This document shows, one piece after another, positions 6,436-10,060 of a DNA stretch of 10,060 bases. The stretch comes from Candidatus Gastranaerophilales bacterium (lineage in GTDB: Bacteria; Cyanobacteriota; Vampirovibrionia; Gastranaerophilales; Gastranaerophilaceae): positions 1 to 10,060 of the forward strand of contig CALUUL010000060.1 in NCBI GenBank assembly GCA_944323945.1, in the 5' to 3' direction. The notes below the pieces were generated by a model. It did no database searches and was not told where the DNA came from. It worked only from the letters and a program-made list of their open reading frames with translations. The stretch's first letter is position 1, and each line of letters begins with the position of its first letter. A program made the translations under genes and the position numbers.

Positions 6436-7802
6436 TGAGAATATTAGAATCAGGAATTTTTAATGTTGTAAACAGCATTTTGGCTTTTATCCAAAGCAAA
6501 ACAGATAATGTCAGAAAAAACAGCTTTATATTATCTAATATTGATTATCTAATACTGTTTTTTATAATATCAACATTTGTTGTTTCTACTTTCGCTAATA
6601 CAGAAATGATAGCTGTTATTTCGTTTTTTGTTCCTGCTATTGTTGTTTTTAAAACAATAATTACAAAGGGAGAAAAGCTTGAGCTAGAACATTGTAATTT
6701 TTATTTGTTAGTTTACCTTTTGATTTGCTTAATAACAAACTTTACATCTTCAATACCTTTTCAAAGCCTGTATGGTTTTATGAAAACACTTATTTATTTT
6801 GCTTTCTATTTTGCATTATGTCAGTTTCTAAAAAATAACAAGAAATATATTCCTATGTTGTTCTTTGTAATTGCTTCATTAATAAGTATTGAAAGCCTGA
6901 TAGGACTTATACAGAACACAATAGGAGTAGAAAATATTTCAACTTGGCAAGATACAAGTTATGTTAATCCTGAAGATGTACTATCAAGAGTATATGGAAC
7001 TTTAAAACCATATAATCCCAATTTATTTGGTGGATATTTAATAACAGGAATTGCATCAATTTTAGCTGTAATTAGTTTGTTTATTGAAAAAAGAAAAATA
7101 AAATTAGCAACAATAGCAGGTATTTGTTTATTAATGAGTGCTCTTTGTATATTCTTAACTGGTTGTAGAGGTGCTTATCTTGCTTTATTTACAATTATCA
7201 TTGGTATTGTTATTGCATCATTTCAGATAATTTTTTATGATTTCAATAATGAGAAACTAAAAAAACTATGGAAAACCTTGATTGGACTAGGTTCTATTGG
7301 GGCTGTTTTATTTATGTTCCTTAACCATGGTATATTTAACAGATTAATGTCTATATTTATTCTGAGGGGTGATTCTTCAACCTCTTTCAGAATGAATGTA
7401 TATAACTCTGCAATTCAAATGTTTCAAGATAACCCCATTTTCGGAATTGGCGTTGGAAATAAAGTTTTTCGTGAAATATACGGTTTATATATGTTATCTG
7501 GTTTTGATGCATTAAGCTGCTATTGTATATACCTCGAAATGGCAGTTGAAAGCGGTATCTTTGCACTCTTGACATATATTTTGTTTATAGGTATTTTAAT
7601 ATATTCAGCAGTAAAATGTTTTATAAACTCAGGAGATATAATTACCAAAATATTATTGTTTGTTCCATTGATTTCAATTTTAGCAGTGATGGTACATGGT
7701 TTATTTGATACAGTATATTTTAGACCCCAAATACAATATTTATTTTGGACAATGGCAGCAATATTAACAGTTATGATTAGGAAAGAAGCTACGGTTAAAT
7801 AA
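6435..7802 (+). CDS. IctB-like / O-antigen ligase-type polytopic membrane protein
   Basis: 455-residue integral membrane protein of the Wzy_C/O-antigen ligase superfamily, with about ten or more hydrophobic spans (for example 38-54, 57-75, 88-104, 113-131, 139-158, 200-216, 225-241, 247-267, 281-297, 375-393, 405-420, 434-448). The closest pattern is the cyanobacterial IctB group: SRVYGTLKPYNPNLFGGYL (184-202), GCRGAYLALF (243-252), FRMNVYNSAIQMFQDNPIFGIG (about 318-339) in the large extracytoplasmic loop, and HGLFDTVYFRPQ (421-432), whose His is the type of residue implicated in ligases. IctB was once proposed as a bicarbonate transporter, but the fold belongs with glycan ligases and polymerases, and the neighbours here favour glycan attachment. 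The ATG overlaps the DUF4330 stop by one base; no independent ribosome site, so translation is coupled. Confidence 0.85.
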   Translation: MRILESGIFNVVNSILAFIQSKTDNVRKNSFILSNIDYLILFFIISTFVVSTFANTEMIAVISFFVPAIVVFKTIITKGEKLELEHCNFYLLVYLLICLITNFTSSIPFQSLYGFMKTLIYFAFYFALCQFLKNNKKYIPMLFFVIASLISIESLIGLIQNTIGVENISTWQDTSYVNPEDVLSRVYGTLKPYNPNLFGGYLITGIASILAVISLFIEKRKIKLATIAGICLLMSALCIFLTGCRGAYLALFTIIIGIVIASFQIIFYDFNNEKLKKLWKTLIGLGSIGAVLFMFLNHGIFNRLMSIFILRGDSSTSFRMNVYNSAIQMFQDNPIFGIGVGNKVFREIYGLYMLSGFDALSCYCIYLEMAVESGIFALLTYILFIGILIYSAVKCFINSGDIITKILLFVPLISILAVMVHGLFDTVYFRPQIQYLFWTMAAILTVMIRKEATVK

Positions 7803-8933
7803 ATGAAAATACACGAATATCAAGCAAAAAATTTATTTAAAGAATATGGAATAAAAGTTCCATTTTCTCTATTGTGTGAAAAACGTGAAGATATTGAAAA
7901 TATAATAAAAAAAGTATCTTTGCCCTGTGTAATAAAAGCACAAGTACATTCAGGTGCAAGAGGTAAAGCAGGCGGAGTTAAACTTGCGAAAAACTATGAT
8001 GACGCAGTTACATTTGCTAATAATATTTTAGGTATGGAATTAAAATCTACACAGGCTGGGCTAAAGAAAGTAAATAAAATTCTAATTGAACAAGGTGTTG
8101 ATATTGATAAAGAATTATATTTAAGTTTAACCTTTGATAGAGAAAACGAATGTATTACATTTATCATTTCATCTGAAGGCGGAATGGATATTGAAGAAGT
8201 AGCAAAATCTATGCCTAATAAAATATATACTCAGCATATAGATACTAACTTTAATCCATATGAAACAGTAGCAAAACTTGGTCTTGATGAAAATATAACA
8301 AACAAGATATGTGAAATAGTAAAATCGCTATATAAACTTACAATTGAAAAAGATGCTTCACTCGTTGAAATTAATCCTTTAGTAATAACAAAACAAAAAG
8401 AAGTTATTGCAATAGATGCCAAAATTAATTTTGATGACAATGCATTATTCAGACATGAAGATATATTATTGCTAAAAGATGAATTAGAAGAAAACCCATA
8501 TGAATTAGAAGCTCAAAAATACGGGTTAAATTACATTAAATTAGATGGTACAATAGGCTGTATGGTAAATGGCGCAGGTCTTGCGATGGCAACAATGGAT
8601 GTTATCAAACTTGCTGGAAAAGATGCTGCAAATTTCTTAGATGTTGGTGGTGGAGCAAGTAGTGACAAAATAGAAAAAGCCTTCAAACTTTTAATATCCG
8701 ATGAAAATTTAGAAGCTGTTTTTATAAACATTTTTGGCGGAATCTTAAGATGTGATTTCCTTGCAGAAGGTGTAAAGAATGCAATAAAAACACTAAATGT
8801 AGAATGTCCTGTAATTGTTAGGATGGAAGGTACAAACAAAGAACAAGGTGCTGAAATATTAAATAATTCAGGATTAAAATTCACAGTAGTAAATGATTTA
8901 AATGAAGCAATAGAGGTAATAAAAAGAATATAA
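7803..8933 (+). CDS. sucC: Succinate-CoA ligase, beta subunit
   Basis: Catalytic ATP-grasp subunit of succinyl-CoA synthetase, which interconverts succinyl-CoA, NDP and Pi with succinate, CoA and NTP as a cytoplasmic complex with SucD. 376 residues, slightly shorter than the ~388 of E. coli SucC. Landmarks: MKIHEYQAK start, nucleotide-binding loop [13 protein letters not shown] (48-60; the usual form is [10 protein letters not shown]), SEGGMDIEE (124-132), VEINPL (188-193) with the metal ligand region, [10 protein letters not shown] (209-218), [11 protein letters not shown] (252-262), and [10 protein letters not shown] plus NIFGG (309-313) of the CoA-ligase domain. All key motifs are present. 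ATP versus GTP specificity cannot be assigned. The ATG directly follows the TAA of the membrane gene with no gap, and the stop overlaps the sucD ATG by one base. There is no internal promoter that I can support. Confidence 0.95.
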   Translation: MKIHEYQAKNLFKEYGIKVPFSLLCEKREDIENIIKKVSLPCVIKAQVHSGARGKAGGVKLAKNYDDAVTFANNILGMELKSTQAGLKKVNKILIEQGVDIDKELYLSLTFDRENECITFIISSEGGMDIEEVAKSMPNKIYTQHIDTNFNPYETVAKLGLDENITNKICEIVKSLYKLTIEKDASLVEINPLVITKQKEVIAIDAKINFDDNALFRHEDILLLKDELEENPYELEAQKYGLNYIKLDGTIGCMVNGAGLAMATMDVIKLAGKDAANFLDVGGGASSDKIEKAFKLLISDENLEAVFINIFGGILRCDFLAEGVKNAIKTLNVECPVIVRMEGTNKEQGAEILNNSGLKFTVVNDLNEAIEVIKRI

Positions 8934-9802
8934 TGTCTATTTTTGTTAATAAAACTACAAGATTGATAGTACAAGGAATTACAGGCAAGGAAGGCTCATT
9001 CCACGCTCAAAGCTGTCAAGAATATGGAACAAACTTAGTAGGTGGGGTAACTCCGAAAAAAGGCGGAACAGAAATTCTAGGTGTTCCTGTTTTTGATACA
9101 GTAAAAGAAGCGGTTAGTGAAGTTAATCCAAATACAAGTATGATATTTGTTCCTGCAAGGTTTGCTGCAAATGCTATTATAGAAGCTGCTGAAGCGGGCA
9201 TAAAGTTGATAGTCTGTATAACAGAAGGTATACCTGTATATGACATGATTAACGCAAAAAAAGCTGTAAAAATGAATGGTGCGAGATTGATTGGTCCAAA
9301 TTGTCCGGGGATAATATCTCCTGATGAAGCGAAAGTTGGTATAATGCCATCCAAAATTCACCAAAAGGGTAATGTTGGAGTAATATCAAGAAGCGGTACA
9401 TTAACATATGAAGCAGTCTATCAATTAACAAAACTTGGAATTGGGCAATCAACTTGTATAGGTATAGGTGGTGACCCGATTATAGGTACAAGTTTTATTG
9501 ATGTTCTTGAAGCATTTCAAAATGATGAACAAACAGATGCAATTTGTATGATAGGAGAAATTGGTGGCAGTGCTGAAGAAGAAGCTGCTGAATATATAAA
9601 AAAATATGTAACAAAACCTGTGGTAAGTTTTATAGCAGGTCTAAGTGCTCCGGAAGGAAAAAGAATGGGACATGCTGGTGCAATAATATCAGGAGGAAAA
9701 GGAACTGCTTCAAGTAAAATGGAAGCACTAACATCAAGCGGAGTAACTGTTTGTAAAAATCCTGCAGATTTAGGTATTAGTATCAAAAATATATTAAAAT
9801 AA
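8933..9802 (+). CDS. sucD: Succinate-CoA ligase, alpha subunit
   Basis: 289 residues, the normal length for SucD, which binds CoA and carries the phosphorylated histidine of succinyl-CoA synthetase. Landmarks: Rossmann-type [13 protein letters not shown] (13-25), GGVTPKKGG (37-45), PARFAANAI (74-82), CITEGIPV (95-102), [10 protein letters not shown] (121-130), [10 protein letters not shown] (151-160), [10 protein letters not shown] (177-186), and [10 protein letters not shown] (246-255), whose His247 is the phosphohistidine. No irregularity is seen. The ATG shares its A with the sucC stop (TAATG), so equal synthesis of the two subunits is expected by coupling. A 12-base direct repeat straddles its stop (see repeat entry). 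Confidence 0.97.
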   Translation: MSIFVNKTTRLIVQGITGKEGSFHAQSCQEYGTNLVGGVTPKKGGTEILGVPVFDTVKEAVSEVNPNTSMIFVPARFAANAIIEAAEAGIKLIVCITEGIPVYDMINAKKAVKMNGARLIGPNCPGIISPDEAKVGIMPSKIHQKGNVGVISRSGTLTYEAVYQLTKLGIGQSTCIGIGGDPIIGTSFIDVLEAFQNDEQTDAICMIGEIGGSAEEEAAEYIKKYVTKPVVSFIAGLSAPEGKRMGHAGAIISGGKGTASSKMEALTSSGVTVCKNPADLGISIKNILK

Positions 9803-9820
9803 ATATTAATATTAAAATAA
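9791..9820 (+). repeat. In-frame duplication of the sucD end
   Basis: ATATTAAAATAA occurs at 9791-9802, where it encodes the final ILK and stop of sucD, and again exactly at 9809-9820, 18 bases later and in the same reading frame. The second copy gives another ILK-stop. It most likely arose by slippage in an AT-rich tract and acts as a backup stop if the first is read through. Confidence 0.6.
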
Positions 9821-9829
9821 GGAATAAAT

Positions 9830-10060
9830 ATGCTTGTAAAAGATAATACAAGAAAAACCTTTTTAAGTCCTGAAATAATAATATTACTGACAGTATTGAT
9901 ATTTGCAATTGTTTGTATGTTCCTAGATATAAATATTTTACATGTTGATAGAGTTGGAGTTTATAAATCGCCTCAAGCATATAATACTTATGTTTTAAAG
10001 AAATATTTTCTTTTTATATATATACCTGTATTGCTTTTTATAATGAGTGTATATACATTT
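9830..10060 (+). CDS. Membrane protein, 5' part only (runs off window)
   Basis: 77 residues are visible from an ATG at 9830, with no stop before the window ends. A ribosome site AAGGA (9819-9823) lies six bases before the ATG. Two hydrophobic segments, about residues 16-34 (IIILLTVLIFAIVCMFL) and 57-77, are separated by a polar loop holding DINILHVDRVGVYKSPQAYNTYVLKKY, suggesting a polytopic inner membrane protein. The family is not recognisable from this stub; a transporter, polymerase or FtsW/RodA-like protein are all conceivable and none is supported. Separated from sucD by 27 bases, so probably the next gene of the same operon. Confidence 0.7.
   Translation, partial: MLVKDNTRKTFLSPEIIILLTVLIFAIVCMFLDINILHVDRVGVYKSPQAYNTYVLKKYFLFIYIPVLLFIMSVYTF

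Noticed and set aside
8531..8974. 147-codon open frame on the minus strand
   Set aside because: It lies wholly opposite sucC and the start of sucD, both with full family motifs; its Phe/Ser/Ile-rich product is a typical antisense shadow.
9802..9813. Palindrome AATATTAATATT after sucD as a terminator or operator
   Set aside because: Self-complementary without a loop and made only of A and T; it is a by-product of the ILK-stop duplication.
1..10060. CRISPR array, tRNA, rRNA, insertion sequence or defence island
   Set aside because: No spaced direct repeats, no cloverleaf, no transposase motifs or terminal repeats were seen; nearly all bases are explained by the listed genes.

Overview
The window is an AT-rich, gene-dense bacterial segment (roughly 30% GC by eye). 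It reads best as a non-photosynthetic relative of Cyanobacteria, such as the Melainabacteria/Vampirovibrionia (for example Gastranaerophilales). Two genes support this: a close match to the IctB-type O-antigen ligase-like membrane family and a DUF4330 protein, both typical of cyanobacteria. A heptose-kinase gene implies a Gram-negative, LPS-type envelope, and a PPi-dependent phosphofructokinase fits an anaerobic, energy-limited metabolism. The lineage is an inference from protein patterns; no search was run.

Layout. (1) Positions 1-948 hold the C-terminal two thirds of glutamyl-tRNA synthetase (gltX), followed one base later by a family 2 glycosyltransferase (950-1942). A strong 15-bp hairpin lies in the first codons of the glycosyltransferase. 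(2) A small, probably exported protein of unknown function (1935-2285, minus strand) overlaps the glycosyltransferase tail to tail. It diverges from pfp (2420-4099). The shared 134-base promoter region carries a perfect 12-bp inverted repeat with arms 42 bases apart. (3) A 17-bp perfect, bidirectional terminator (4110-4150) ends pfp and also a minus-strand gene for a DUF429-like/RNase H-fold protein (4164-4796). (4) That gene diverges from a tightly packed plus-strand cluster: heptose kinase rfaE1, a DUF4330 membrane-anchored protein, an IctB-like polytopic membrane protein, sucC, sucD, and a partial membrane protein running off the end. Junctions from DUF4330 through sucD overlap by one base or abut exactly, so this is almost certainly one operon with translational coupling.

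How the genes work together. rfaE1, the DUF4330 protein, the IctB-like protein and probably the upstream glycosyltransferase belong to envelope polysaccharide biology. pfp and sucCD are central carbon enzymes; PFP runs the fructose-6-phosphate step of glycolysis with pyrophosphate, and SucCD interconverts succinyl-CoA and succinate with nucleotide phosphorylation. The fusion of an envelope cluster to sucCD in one coupled operon is the oddest piece of gene order.

No CRISPR array, tRNA, rRNA, insertion sequence or defence system was seen. Most of the window is ordinary chromosomal core. The points that merit follow-up are the two inverted repeats near promoters, the intragenic hairpin, the secreted orphan protein and the RNase H-like protein that seems to lack its acidic residues.
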